Source: Salinispora pacifica CNR114
Lineage (GTDB): Bacteria; Actinomycetota; Actinomycetes; Mycobacteriales; Micromonosporaceae
Direction: 5' to 3'
NCBI RefSeq assembly: GCF_000514775.1
Contig: NZ_AZWO01000040.1
Location: 1-45,712, forward strand
DNA length: 45,712 bases
Below, one piece after another: positions 32,697-41,597 of this stretch. A program made the translations under genes and the position numbers. The notes under the pieces were generated by a model, which was not told the DNA's origin, ran no database searches, and saw only the letters and a program-made list of their open reading frames with translations. Numbering within the stretch: the first letter of the stretch is position 1; each line of letters opens with the position of its first letter.

Positions 32697-32716
32697 CCCC
32701 GGTCGCCCGGGTCAGG
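32692..32716. terminator. Hairpin covering both stop codons of uppS and gnd
   Basis: CCTGACCC (32692-32699) and GGGTCAGG (32709-32716) pair over a nine-base loop. The TGA of uppS is in the left arm and the TGA of gnd in the right arm. It probably acts in both directions. Confidence 0.55.
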
Positions 32717-34148
32717 CCTCGACCTCACTGCGGTCGCCGGCCCAGAGGGTGTGGAAGGAGCCATCGCGGTCAACCCGGCGGTAGGTGTGGGCACCGAAGT
32801 TGTCCCGCAGGCCCTGGAGCAGGGCCGCCGGTAGCCGGTCCGCGCGCAGAGCGTCAAAGTAGGACAGGGACGAGGCGAACGCGGGGGTGGGCACGCCGGC
32901 GTGGGCGGCCTCGGCGACCACGCGCCGCCACCCCGCCAACCCGGCGTGTACGGCGTCGGCGAACCACGGCGCCACCAGCAGCGTGGGTAGGTCGGGCTGG
33001 TCGTCGTAGGCCTGCCGGATCCGGTCGAGGAAGCGGGCCCGGATGATGCATCCGCCGCGCCAGATCGTGGCGGTGCCGCCCAGGTCGATGTCCCAGTCGT
33101 ACTCCTGGCTGCCGGCCCGAATCTGGTCGAAGCCCTGGGCATACGCGATGATCTTCGTGGCCAGCAGCGCGCGCCGGACGTCCTCGACAAAGGCGTCCCG
33201 GTCCTGGATCTGCCAGGTCGGGCCCAGGTCGGCGAAGGCGTGGCGGACGGCCGCGCGCTGGTCGGCGTGCCCGGAGAGGGAACGCGCGAACGTCGCCTCG
33301 GCGATGCCGGTGATCGGGATGCCCAGGTCCAGGGCGTTCTGCACGGTCCAGCGTCCGGTGCCCTTCTGCTCCGCCTGGTCGAGCACGATGTCCACGAAGG
33401 CCCGCCCGGTGCTGGCGTCGGTGTGCCCAAGCACGTCAGCGGTGATCTCGATGAGGTACGACTCCAGTTCGCTGGAGTTCCACTCCCGGAAGATCTCCGC
33501 CAATTCGGCCGGGGTCGCGTCCAGACCAACCCGCAGCAGGTCGTACGCCTCAGCGATGAGCTGCATGTCGGCGTACTCGATGCCGTTGTGGACCATCTTG
33601 ACGAAGTGGCCGGCGCCGTCCGGCCCGATGTGTCGACAGCAGGGCTCGCCATCCACCTGCGCCGCGATCCGTTCGAAGATCGGCCCCAGCTTCTGGTAGG
33701 ACTCGGCGGAGCCGCCCGGCATAATGCTCGGCCCCCACAACGCGCCCTCCTCACCACCGGAGACGCCGGTGCCGACGAAGTGCAGCCCCTGCTTGCGCAG
33801 TGCCTCCTCGCGCCGCCGGGTGTCGGCGAAGTGGGCGTTGCCGCAGTCGACGATGATGTCGCCGGCATCGAGCAGCGGCACCAAATCGTCAATGACGGCG
33901 TCGGTCGGCGCGCCGGCCTTGACCATCGTGATGATCGCCCGGGGGCGCTCCAACGCGGCGACGAAGTCGGCCAGCGAGTCGGTGGGGACGAACCGTCCCT
34001 CCTCGCCGTGCTCGTCGATCAGCCGGCGGGTCCGTTCTGGAGAGCGGTTGTGCACCGCCACGACGAAGCCGTTGCGGGCCAGGTTCCGGGCGACATTGCG
34101 ACCCATCACCGCCAGCCCGGTAACGCCGATCTGTGCCTGGCCGTCCAT
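32712..34148 (-). CDS. gnd: 6-phosphogluconate dehydrogenase (decarboxylating)
   Basis: The 478-residue protein has the NADP fold GLAVMGRNVARNLARNG, catalytic-region GTGVSGGEEGALWGPSIMPG, and HFVKMVHNGIEYADMQLI with the active Lys and Asn. The C-terminal part has the dimer-type length (long form, about 470). It converts 6-phosphogluconate to ribulose 5-phosphate, making NADPH in the pentose phosphate pathway. ATG 34148 has GGAGG eight bases upstream; GTG 34157 overlaps that site. Confidence 0.96.
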   Translation of the reverse strand: MDGQAQIGVTGLAVMGRNVARNLARNGFVVAVHNRSPERTRRLIDEHGEEGRFVPTDSLADFVAALERPRAIITMVKAGAPTDAVIDDLVPLLDAGDIIVDCGNAHFADTRRREEALRKQGLHFVGTGVSGGEEGALWGPSIMPGGSAESYQKLGPIFERIAAQVDGEPCCRHIGPDGAGHFVKMVHNGIEYADMQLIAEAYDLLRVGLDATPAELAEIFREWNSSELESYLIEITADVLGHTDASTGRAFVDIVLDQAEQKGTGRWTVQNALDLGIPITGIAEATFARSLSGHADQRAAVRHAFADLGPTWQIQDRDAFVEDVRRALLATKIIAYAQGFDQIRAGSQEYDWDIDLGGTATIWRGGCIIRARFLDRIRQAYDDQPDLPTLLVAPWFADAVHAGLAGWRRVVAEAAHAGVPTPAFASSLSYFDALRADRLPAALLQGLRDNFGAHTYRRVDRDGSFHTLWAGDRSEVEA

Positions 34149-34245
34149 CCCTGCCACCTCCGCCTCGCTCCGTCTGTGACCGTATCGCGCTTTGCGTTCC
34201 GCTGGTCCACAGCCACCCCACCCGGCGGTGCTCTGGGCTCGGCGG

Positions 34246-35046
34246 TCAGCCGATCAGGGGGCGGAACGTGCCGACGGCGACGCTGACCGTGAGCGCGACA
34301 CCGGCCAGGAGGGTCGCACCGGCGATCAGGAGACCGTCGGCGCGGCCGAAGTGTTGGCGGCGGGCCATCGATCGGGGGGTCGTGGTGTCGAAGCCCCGCG
34401 CGTCCATCGCCACCGCGAGTCGGGTTCCGCGCCGGATCGCGCCGACCAGCAGCGTGAACGCGGTCGACCCGAAGAGCCGCAGCCGGGCCAGGGGGTTACG
34501 GCCGGCGTCAACGCCCCGGGCCCGCCGCGCCATGCTGATCATTTGCCACTCCTGGGTGAGCAGCGGCACCATCCGGAACGCCGCCAGCGCCCCGTAGGCG
34601 AAGCGGGCGGGCAGCCTGGCGTTCTGCACCAGCGCGTCGGCCAGATCGGTCGGGTCGGTGGTCGCGACCACGATCACTCCCGGCAGGGCCACCGCGAACA
34701 TGCGCAACACCAGACCGAGCGCGGTGATCAGCACACCGGAGGTGACCAGGAACGGGCCGGCCTCGACCAGGATGCGCCCGGAGCGTTCGGCGGCGAAGAG
34801 CACCAGCGTGCCGAGGACGCCCACCGAGCTGACCAGCAGCGGCATGGCCCGGCGGGCGAGCACCCGGAGCCGTACGCCGAACAGCGGTAGCAGCGCCAGC
34901 TCGAAGGCGATGGCGATGGCTGGTGCCACCGGGTCGAGGGTGGCGATCAGGATGACCGAGCAGAGTAGCGCCGCCGCCAGCTTCGCCACCGGGTTGCGCC
35001 GGGCCAGCGGGGCGTCTGGTCGGGTCACCGGTTCGAGGTTGATCAC
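34246..35046 (-). CDS. ykoC: ECF transporter transmembrane (T) component
   Basis: The 266-residue protein has about five to six transmembrane helices and the two EcfT coupling motifs as MARRARGVDAG and AMDARGFDTTTP (the A-R-G pairs). It joins the S component to the ATPase. GTG 35046 overlaps the ATPase stop (GTGA). The operon order S-ATPase-T under a TPP riboswitch matches Bacillus ykoE-ykoD-ykoC, which imports thiamine precursor (hydroxymethylpyrimidine). The substrate is therefore inferred with good support. Confidence 0.88.
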   Translation of the reverse strand: MINLEPVTRPDAPLARRNPVAKLAAALLCSVILIATLDPVAPAIAIAFELALLPLFGVRLRVLARRAMPLLVSSVGVLGTLVLFAAERSGRILVEAGPFLVTSGVLITALGLVLRMFAVALPGVIVVATTDPTDLADALVQNARLPARFAYGALAAFRMVPLLTQEWQMISMARRARGVDAGRNPLARLRLFGSTAFTLLVGAIRRGTRLAVAMDARGFDTTTPRSMARRQHFGRADGLLIAGATLLAGVALTVSVAVGTFRPLIG

Positions 35047-36470
35047 GGCACGCTCCGCGGATGGTCGAGCCGTACCTGGCGGTCGGCGAGCGTGGCGATG
35101 AACTCCGGGTCGTGGGTCACCGTGACCAGCCCGTGCCCGTTGTCGCGCAGCTCGGCGAAGAGCTCCACCAGCTCCCGCCAGGTCCGCCGGTCCTGGCCGA
35201 AGGTGGGCTCGTCGCAGACGAGCAGGCGGGGCGCGGTGGCCAGGGCCGTCGCCACGCTCAGCCGCCGTGCCTCGCCGCCGGAGAGGGTGTACGGGTTGGC
35301 CTCGGCGAGCGCCGTCAGGCGGAGCCGGTCGAGCAGCGCGTCCACGGTGGCGCGGACCTGCGCCTCGGTCCGGCCGGTGCGGCGCGGACCCAGCGCCAGT
35401 TCGTCGGCGACGGCGGCGGTGACGAACTGGTGTTCCGGATCCTGGAAGACCGAGCCGATCCGATGCACCAGCGCCGGCGCCCGCCACCGGTGCGGCGGGG
35501 TGCGGGCGTCCCCACCGGCCAGCTCCGCGGTCGCGGTGACCCGGCCCGCCGCCGGTGCGAGCAGCCCACCCAGCAGGAGGGCCAGGGTGGACTTCCCGGC
35601 CCCGTTGGGTCCGTGGACGGCGAGCGCCTCGCCGGCCCGTACGGAGAGGGAGACGCTGGCCAGCCGGGGCGGCAGGGCGAGCTCGTCGGCGGTGAGTAGC
35701 GTCTCCCCGGCGCTGGTGGTGGCCGGCCGCGGTGGCAGCGGATGCCCCGGCACCCAGACCCCCTCGGCGGCGAGCGCCTCGCCGTGTGCGGCGAAGACCG
35801 CCTGCGGGGTGCCGTCGGCGTGGACGCCGCCGCCCGGCGCCAGCACGACCACCCGGTCGACCAGCGGCAGCGCCTCGGTGAGCCGGTGCTCGACGAGGAG
35901 CAGGGTGGTGTCGGCATCGAGCGCCGCGGCGACCGCGTCGCGGATCAGCGCCGCACCGGCCGGGTCCAGGTTGGCGGTCGGCTCGTCGAGCAGCAGCAGA
36001 CGCGGGCGGAGCGCGAGTACCCCGGCGAGGGCGAGGCGCTGCTGTTCGCCGCCGGAGAGCGCAGCGGTCGGCCGGTCCCGGCCGTAGCGGAAACCAACCC
36101 GGCGCAGGGCCTCGTCCACCCGGGGCCAGATCTGCTCGGCGGGTAGCCCACGGTTCTCGGGGCCGAAGGCGACGTCGTCGCCGCAGCGCGCCATCACCAG
36201 CTGGGTCTCCGGGTCCTGGAAGAGCAGGCCGACCTCTTCGCGAGCCGTGCGTGGGTCCCGGCCGTCGACCTCGACCGTGCCTTCCCGCTCGCCGGAGTCC
36301 TCCGGAAGTAGCCCGGCCAGCGCGGCGAGCAGGGTGCTCTTACCCGCCCCGGAGGCCCCCAACAGCAGGACCCGTTCGCCGTGCTCGATCCGCAGGTCGA
36401 GCCCGCGGACGGCCCACCGTTTCCGCCCCGCGTGCCGCCACCCGAAGCCCCGCAACCGAACCGCGCTCAC
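35043..36470 (-). CDS. ykoD: ECF transporter double ATPase
   Basis: The 475-residue protein has two full ABC ATPase domains. Domain 1 has Walker A GASGAGKST, signature LSGGEQQRLALAG and Walker B LLLLDEPTANLD. Domain 2 has GPNGAGKST, LSGGEARRLSVAT and LLVCDEPTFGQD, the last with Phe-Gly in place of the usual small residues. The fused EcfA-EcfA' form is typical of YkoD. It powers vitamin uptake with YkoC and YkoE. GTG 36470 lies 67 bases after the S gene stop. Confidence 0.93.
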   Translation of the reverse strand: MSAVRLRGFGWRHAGRKRWAVRGLDLRIEHGERVLLLGASGAGKSTLLAALAGLLPEDSGEREGTVEVDGRDPRTAREEVGLLFQDPETQLVMARCGDDVAFGPENRGLPAEQIWPRVDEALRRVGFRYGRDRPTAALSGGEQQRLALAGVLALRPRLLLLDEPTANLDPAGAALIRDAVAAALDADTTLLLVEHRLTEALPLVDRVVVLAPGGGVHADGTPQAVFAAHGEALAAEGVWVPGHPLPPRPATTSAGETLLTADELALPPRLASVSLSVRAGEALAVHGPNGAGKSTLALLLGGLLAPAAGRVTATAELAGGDARTPPHRWRAPALVHRIGSVFQDPEHQFVTAAVADELALGPRRTGRTEAQVRATVDALLDRLRLTALAEANPYTLSGGEARRLSVATALATAPRLLVCDEPTFGQDRRTWRELVELFAELRDNGHGLVTVTHDPEFIATLADRQVRLDHPRSVP

Positions 36471-36537
36471 CGGCGCCGCCCCGGAGCTGGATGCTGACCC
36501 GCGGACTGCGGCCCCAACCTCCCGATCGACACGGTGC

Positions 36538-37134
36538 TCAGATGGTGGTGCGTTCGCGGCCGGCGGGGAACAGGTCCAGCACGCCCGTCCGAGCCAGGGC
36601 TCGGGTCAGGTTCTCGGCGCCGAACCCGGCGATGGCGGTGGCGCTGGCGATCGTCAGCAGCGCGTACGGGATCCGGTAGCTGCCCAGCGCGTACTCGCTG
36701 TTCCAGACGAAGAAGTCGAAGAGGGCCGCGCTGAGGCCGGTCAGCGCCCCCGCGAGTAGTGCCGTGGGTAGCCGGAAGGAGCGGTAGCGGAAGGCGGCGA
36801 AGGCCAACTCGGCGCCGATCCCCTGGGCCAGACCCTGGAGGATGGTGATGCTGCCCCACTCGGAGCCGAGCAGGGTGGACACGATCGCGGCCACCATTTC
36901 GCAGAAGAGCGCCGCACCGGGGCGGCGGATCACCAGGCCGCCCAGCACCGCCGGGATCAGCCAGACGCCGTACATGATGGCCTGGGCCGGCGGGAAGAAG
37001 GCGAACACCGGGGTGGCGACGCTCCAGAGTAGCCCCCAGGCCCAGAAGATGACGCCGAAGGTGACGGCGATGACGGCGGCGACGACCACATCGACGGTGC
37101 GCCAGCGCTTGGTCGTTGTTGTGACTTTACTCAT
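36538..37134 (-). CDS. ykoE: ECF transporter S component, thiamine/HMP type (YkoE family)
   Basis: The 198-residue protein has five to six hydrophobic helices and the YkoE-like start WRTVDVVVAAVIAVTFGVIF, then WLIPAVLGGLVIRRPGAAL and GSEWGSITILQGLAQGIGAE. S components bind the vitamin and toggle in the membrane. The TPP riboswitch in the leader ties it to thiamine supply. ATG 37134 has a GGAAGA ribosome site a few bases upstream. First gene of the transporter operon. Confidence 0.9.
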   Translation of the reverse strand: MSKVTTTTKRWRTVDVVVAAVIAVTFGVIFWAWGLLWSVATPVFAFFPPAQAIMYGVWLIPAVLGGLVIRRPGAALFCEMVAAIVSTLLGSEWGSITILQGLAQGIGAELAFAAFRYRSFRLPTALLAGALTGLSAALFDFFVWNSEYALGSYRIPYALLTIASATAIAGFGAENLTRALARTGVLDLFPAGRERTTI

Positions 37135-37222
37135 CGTTCTTCCCTGTCTGCTCCGGGAGAGCAGGGGAGGGCACGTCCATTCCGGCTAGGCCGGACGATG
37201 GCACGCCTGGAGGCCGACCGAA

Positions 37223-37304
<82 letters not shown>

Positions 37305-37326
37305 CGGAGGTGAAAATGTGCGACCG

Positions 37327-37356
37327 ACGCTAGCACCTCCGAAGATCTTTCAACAA
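37327..37356 (-). promoter_or_regulatory. Putative promoter of the riboswitch-ykoEDC operon
   Basis: On the minus strand TTGTTG (37356-37351), an 18-base spacer and TAGCGT (37332-37327) precede the aptamer by about 22 bases. Confidence 0.45.
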
Positions 37357-37416
37357 AGTGACATCGGTGCAGCTTGACCGGGGTTACTTCGGTCGGGCCG
37401 GGGTAGGCTGCCGATC

Positions 37417-38247
37417 ATGGGTGTCGATGTCCGCGGTTTTACCTTCGATGTCCGCGTCGGTGGCCCGGCGGCCGGCCCGCCGGTGCTTCTGCTGCACGGC
37501 TTCCCCCAACACAGCGGGGAGTGGGCCGACGTGGTGCCGCTCCTGCACGCCGCCGGGTTGCGCACGTACGCACTCGATCAGCGCGGCTACTCGCCCGGTG
37601 CCCGTCCGGCGGCGGTCTCCGCGTACCGCCTCGGTGAGCTGGTCGGCGACGCGGTGGCGGTGCTGGACCACCTCGGCGTCGCCGCCGCGCACGTGGTCGG
37701 GCATGACTGGGGCGCGGTGGTCAGCTGGGCCCTCGCTGCCGGGCATCCGGCCCGGGTGCGCTCGCTGACCGCGGTCTCCGTGCCGCACCCGGGAGCCATG
37801 GCCCACGCCCTCAGCACCGATCGGTCCCAGCGGGCCCGCTCGGCGTACATGCGGCTGTTTCGGCGGAAAGGGACGGCGGAGGCGGTGTTGCTGGCCCGAC
37901 GGGCGACCGGGCTGCGCCGGATGCTGGCCGGAGCCGGCGACGCCGACCGGGTGGCCGCGTACGTCGAACCGATGCTCGCTCCGGGCGCGTTGAGTGCCGC
38001 CCTGAACTGGTACCGGGCGATGTCCCGGAGGGACCTGGCGGCCGTCGGGCCGGTGTCGGTGCCGACGACGTACGTCTGGAGCGACCGGGACATCGCGATC
38101 GGCCGCACCGCCGCCGCGGCCTGCGCCGCCCACGTGACCGGGGACTACCGCTTCGTCGAGCTGACCGGGGTGAGCCACTGGATTCCGGACCGGGCACCAG
38201 CGCCGCTCGCGGACGCGATCGTGGCCCGGGTCCGGGATCCGAGGTGA
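37417..38247 (+). CDS. Alpha/beta hydrolase, epoxide-hydrolase-like
   Basis: The 276-residue protein has the oxyanion motif LLLHGFPQHSGEW, nucleophile motif VVGHDWGAVVSW (Asp nucleophile, as in epoxide hydrolases and haloalkane dehalogenases) and the general-base His in ELTGVSHWIPD. Asp in WSDRDIAIG may be the acid. Soluble epoxide hydrolase activity is likely; substrate unknown. TAGGCT lies seven bases before the ATG, consistent with a leaderless start. It ends three bases before the convergent ArsR gene's stop. Confidence 0.87.
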   Translation: MGVDVRGFTFDVRVGGPAAGPPVLLLHGFPQHSGEWADVVPLLHAAGLRTYALDQRGYSPGARPAAVSAYRLGELVGDAVAVLDHLGVAAAHVVGHDWGAVVSWALAAGHPARVRSLTAVSVPHPGAMAHALSTDRSQRARSAYMRLFRRKGTAEAVLLARRATGLRRMLAGAGDADRVAAYVEPMLAPGALSAALNWYRAMSRRDLAAVGPVSVPTTYVWSDRDIAIGRTAAAACAAHVTGDYRFVELTGVSHWIPDRAPAPLADAIVARVRDPR

Positions 38248-38250
38248 GCC

Positions 38251-38559
38251 TCAGGCGGGGGTGGTGTGCTCGCCGGCGTGGCTGACCGCGTCCGCCACGA
38301 TGTGCGCGACGTGTTCGTCAACCAACGTGTAGGCGATTTCCCGTCCGCGCCGGGAACCCCGCACCACCCCGGCACCGCGGAGCACCCGCAGGTGCTGGGA
38401 GACCAACGGCTGTGCGGCACCGAGCTGGTCAACCAATTCGTGTACGCACCGTTCACCCTCGGCGAGTTGGCTGACGATGGCCAGCCGGATCGGGGCGGAG
38501 AGGGCGCGCAGCAGCTCGCTCGCCCCCTCGTAGGCGTCGTAGCCGGACTCGCTGCTCAC
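38251..38559 (-). CDS. ArsR/SmtB-family transcription regulator
   Basis: The protein of about 102 residues has a winged helix: LLRALSAPIRLAIVSQLAEG, CVHELVDQLGAAQPLVSQHL with the recognition helix, and RVLRGAGVVRGSRRGREIAY as wing. The C-terminal helix has DEHVAHIVADAVSHAGEH, with Asp/His/His/His matching the alpha-5 zinc site of SmtB/CzrA. Zinc sensing is therefore likely, fitting its place after znuB. GTG 38559 is preferred to TTG 38577; TACCGT lies seven bases upstream of it. A near-palindromic GGTAACGGTAACC (38562-38574 region) just upstream could be its operator. Confidence 0.88.
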   Translation of the reverse strand: MSSESGYDAYEGASELLRALSAPIRLAIVSQLAEGERCVHELVDQLGAAQPLVSQHLRVLRGAGVVRGSRRGREIAYTLVDEHVAHIVADAVSHAGEHTTPA

Positions 38560-38597
38560 AGGGGTAACGGTAACCAACCCCAGGGGTGCGCTGTTGG

Positions 38598-39473
38598 TCA
38601 GGACCGGCTCAGCACCACCTCGTGCGGCTCTACCGCCGACGGCTCCGCCGCGGCGACCCGCCGTCGTCGTAGCGTCCGCCAGCCCACGCCGCCGAGCGCC
38701 ACCACCGCGAACGAGGCGATCGCCATCAGCACCACCGACGCGCCGGGGGCGGTGTCGGCGTTGGCCGCCACGTACACCCCCGATCCGGCGGCGAAGAGCC
38801 CGAGCGCCATGGCGGCCGTCATCGTGCTACGGAAACCGCGGGTGACCTGCTGGGCGGCGGCGACCGGCACCACCATCAGCGCGCTGATCAGCAGGACACC
38901 GACGGCGCGCATCGCGATGGTGACGGTGACCGCCGTGGCGACCGCGAGGAGCAGGTTGAGGGCGCGGACGGGCAGCCCGGAGACGCGGGCGTACTCCTCG
39001 TCGTGACAGATCGCGAAGAGCGCCGGGCGCAACGCCAGCATGGTGACCAGGATCGCGGCGCCGAGCACCACGATCGTGGTCAGGTCGGTGGGGCTGATCG
39101 TGGAGAGCGAGCCGAAGAGGTACGCGTTGAGGCTCGCGCTGGTGCTGTCGGAGAGCCCGACGAGCATCACGCCACCGGCGATGCCCCCGTAGAAGAGCAG
39201 GGCGAGCGCCAGGTCACCGGAGGTGCGACCGCGGGCCCGAACCAATTCGACGGTGATCGCGCCGAGGCTGGCCACGATCACCGCAGCCAGGACCGGGGAG
39301 CGGTTGAGCAGCAGGCCGGCACCGACGCCGGTGAGCGCCATGTGCCCGACGCCGTCGCCGATCAGGGCCAGCCGCCGCTGTACCAGGTAGATGCCGAGCG
39401 CCGGGGCGGCCAGGCCGATGACCAACGCGCCGACCAGCGCACGTTGCATGTATGGGTACTGGAAGAGTTCCAT
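38598..39473 (-). CDS. znuB: Zinc ABC transporter permease
   Basis: The 291-residue permease has about eight transmembrane helices and the ABC-3 family start LFQYPYMQRALVGALVIG, with GDGVGHMALTGVGAGLL and the cytoplasmic CHDEEYARVSGLPVRALN coupling loop. It forms the channel of a metal-ion importer with ZnuA and ZnuC. ATG 39473 follows the znuC stop with one base between. Confidence 0.92.
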   Translation of the reverse strand: MELFQYPYMQRALVGALVIGLAAPALGIYLVQRRLALIGDGVGHMALTGVGAGLLLNRSPVLAAVIVASLGAITVELVRARGRTSGDLALALLFYGGIAGGVMLVGLSDSTSASLNAYLFGSLSTISPTDLTTIVVLGAAILVTMLALRPALFAICHDEEYARVSGLPVRALNLLLAVATAVTVTIAMRAVGVLLISALMVVPVAAAQQVTRGFRSTMTAAMALGLFAAGSGVYVAANADTAPGASVVLMAIASFAVVALGGVGWRTLRRRRVAAAEPSAVEPHEVVLSRS

Positions 39474-39474
39474 C

Positions 39475-40236
39475 TCACGCGCTCCAGAGACCGGCGGGCT
39501 CGTTGGGACCGTGCGGGTGCACGTGGTCGTGGTCCGGTTCGGCATGGTGGCCGGCCGGCTCGGGCACCGGGCCGTCGTGCGCGATCCCCCCGGCGTGCAC
39601 GACGACGGCTCGGGAGATCAACGGCCGCAGCGGCCCCAGCTCGTGTGCGACCAGCAGGACGGTGCCACCGCCGGCGACGAATTCCTGGAGCGCTTCGGCG
39701 AACGCCTCCTGACTCGTCGCGTCCACGCCGGCGGTCGGCTCGTCGAGGATCAGCAGCTCCGGCTCGCCGGCCAGGGCCCGGGCGATGAGGACGCGCTGCT
39801 GCTGGCCGCCGGAGAGGGTCGAGACCGGGTCCCCGGTCCGGTCGGCGAGACCGACCGCCGCCAGGGCGGTCTCCACCGCCCTCCGGTCCGCGCGGCCGGG
39901 GGGCCGCAGGATGCCGCGGCGGGCCAGCCGCCCCGCCGCGACCACCTCGCGGACGGTGGCGGGTACACCGCCGCCAGCACCGAGGCGTTGCGGGACGTAC
40001 CCGATGCGGTGCCACTGACGGAATCGCCGCGCCGGCTGGTCGAAGAGCGCCACCGAGCCGGAGCTGAGCGGGACGAGCCCGAGTACGGCTCGGGTCAGGG
40101 TGGACTTGCCGGAGCCGTTGGCACCGAGCACGGCTACCACCTCACCGGCGGTCACGGTCAGCGAGACGTCTCGCAGCACGGCCCGGCCCTCGTAGCCGAT
40201 CGCCGCCCGCGTGACGGTGATGACGGGTGCGCTCAT
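39475..40236 (-). CDS. znuC: Zinc ABC transporter ATPase
   Basis: The 253-residue protein has Walker A GANGSGKST, signature LSGGQQQRVLIARAL, Walker B LLILDEPTAGVD and the switch His in LLVAHELG. The C-terminal tail is His-rich (HHAEPDHDHVHPHG), often seen in zinc-uptake ATPases. ATG 40236 overlaps the znuA stop (ATGA). Confidence 0.94.
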   Translation of the reverse strand: MSAPVITVTRAAIGYEGRAVLRDVSLTVTAGEVVAVLGANGSGKSTLTRAVLGLVPLSSGSVALFDQPARRFRQWHRIGYVPQRLGAGGGVPATVREVVAAGRLARRGILRPPGRADRRAVETALAAVGLADRTGDPVSTLSGGQQQRVLIARALAGEPELLILDEPTAGVDATSQEAFAEALQEFVAGGGTVLLVAHELGPLRPLISRAVVVHAGGIAHDGPVPEPAGHHAEPDHDHVHPHGPNEPAGLWSA

Positions 40237-41258
40237 GCGCAGTCCAGCGCCGTTTGTAGCGTCGCGAGGTTGGCCTGCATCACCGAGAAGTAGTCCCCAT
40301 TGTTGTCGGCGGCGAGCCCCTCGAGCGGGTCGAGCACCGCGGTCTCGGCCCCGACCTGGGCCGCGATGGTCTCGGCGACCTTCGGGCTGACCAGCGTCTC
40401 GAAGAAGATCGTGGTGGCCTGGTGCTCCTTCGCCTCCTCGATCACCTCGGCCAGCCGCTGCGGCGACGGCTCGTGCTCCGGGCTCAGTCCGGTGATGCCG
40501 ATCTGCTCCAGCTGGTAACGCGTGGTCAGGTAGCCGAAGGCGGTGTGGCTGACCACGATCTCCCGCCGCTGGCAGGTCTCCAAGCCGGTGGTGAACTCTG
40601 CGTCGAGCTGCTCCAGCTTGCCCCGGAGTTCGGTCGCGCGGGCGGTGTAGTCGTCGGCGTGCTCGGGGTCGGCCTGGGCGAGTCGGTCGGCGAGCTGGTC
40701 ACCGACGGTGGCGAGCCGGGTGGGGTCCAGCCACAGGTGCGGGTCCTTACTGCCTGCCTCCACCGCGTGGTCCGGGTCCTCCGGCGTCTTGCCGCCGCCC
40801 TCGTCCTCGTGTCCGTGGTCGTCCTCGTGTCCTGCTTCGCCTTCGCCTTCGCCTTCGTGTCCGTGGTCGTGATCGTGGCTGTCGGCGGTGGCGTCGAGCA
40901 GCGGCTCGACGGTGGTGACGTCGAACGCCCGGTCGGCGGCGTTCTGCTGCACGGCCTCGTCCACCTGAGGCTGGAAGCCCTCGAGGTAGACGATCAGCTC
41001 GGCCCCGGCCACGTCCCCGACCTGACTCGGGCTCAACTCGACATCGTGGGGCTCGGCGCCGGGCTTGACCAGGTTACTGACGGTTACTGCGTCTCCGCCG
41101 ATCTGCTCGGCCAGGAACTGGAGTGGGTAGAACGCGGCGACCACCTCAACCCGCTCCGGGTCGGCATCGGTCGGCTTGTCGGAGCAGGCGGCGGCGCCGA
41201 GGGCGAGCAGGGCGGCGGAGGCGGCGGCCAGGGCGCGTGGAGCACGGCGGTTGTTCAT
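40233..41258 (-). CDS. znuA: Zinc-binding lipoprotein of ABC transporter
   Basis: The 341-residue protein has a lipoprotein signal (MNNRRAPRALAAASAALLAL, then GAAAC with lipidated Cys25). It is a cluster A-I solute-binding protein with metal-site His in GAEPHDVELSPSQ, KDPHLWLDP and SHTAFGYL, and the usual His/Asp/Glu-rich loop (HDHDHGHEGEGE..., about residues 125-155). It captures zinc outside the cell. ATG 41258 is chosen; the frame extends seven codons further. GACAGT lies seven bases upstream, and a Zur-type box covers the presumed -35 region. Confidence 0.94.
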   Translation of the reverse strand: MNNRRAPRALAAASAALLALGAAACSDKPTDADPERVEVVAAFYPLQFLAEQIGGDAVTVSNLVKPGAEPHDVELSPSQVGDVAGAELIVYLEGFQPQVDEAVQQNAADRAFDVTTVEPLLDATADSHDHDHGHEGEGEGEAGHEDDHGHEDEGGGKTPEDPDHAVEAGSKDPHLWLDPTRLATVGDQLADRLAQADPEHADDYTARATELRGKLEQLDAEFTTGLETCQRREIVVSHTAFGYLTTRYQLEQIGITGLSPEHEPSPQRLAEVIEEAKEHQATTIFFETLVSPKVAETIAAQVGAETAVLDPLEGLAADNNGDYFSVMQANLATLQTALDCA

Positions 41259-41274
41259 GTGGGCAACTGTCCGC

Positions 41275-41294
41275 AACAATGATAATGATTGTCA
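41275..41294. promoter_or_regulatory. Zur-type operator upstream of znuA
   Basis: AACAATGATAATGATTGTCA is a near-perfect palindrome (CAATGATAATGATTG core) of the Fur/Zur AATGA..TCATT class. It sits 17 bases before the znuA start. Zinc-bound Zur should repress znuACB here. Confidence 0.82.
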
Positions 41295-41312
41295 AAAACG
41301 CATGAGTGCATG

Positions 41313-41570
41313 TCAGAAGAGCTTGACCAGCCCGGCGGTGATCAGCAGCGTCAGCACCAGGAGCCGGACCGCCCGCAGCCGTGCCGGCTGGCTCGCCCCC
41401 GCGGTGACCACCAGCGTGGCGACGACCGCCGCGAGGGCGAGGGTGAGTAGCCCGCCGACCACCCCCGGAGTGAAGAGTGCGACCAGCACCACCACCAGGG
41501 TGACCAGGAAGACTGCCGTCGGGTTTGCCCGGGCTAACCGGCTCGCTAACCGGTGCTGCGTACGCTGCAT
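41313..41570 (-). CDS. Small membrane protein of unknown function
   Basis: The 85-residue protein has a basic start (MQRTQHRLASRLARANPTAV) and two to three hydrophobic helices: FLVTLVVVLVALFTPGVV, LLTLALAAVVATLVVTAG and LLVLTLLITAGLVKLF. It ends 18 bases from the Zur box. It is divergent from the ABM-domain gene, with 27 bases between the starts. No function is recognised. Confidence 0.75.
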   Translation of the reverse strand: MQRTQHRLASRLARANPTAVFLVTLVVVLVALFTPGVVGGLLTLALAAVVATLVVTAGASQPARLRAVRLLVLTLLITAGLVKLF

Positions 41571-41597
41571 CCCACAGACTCTACGAGGAGGTAGCCG

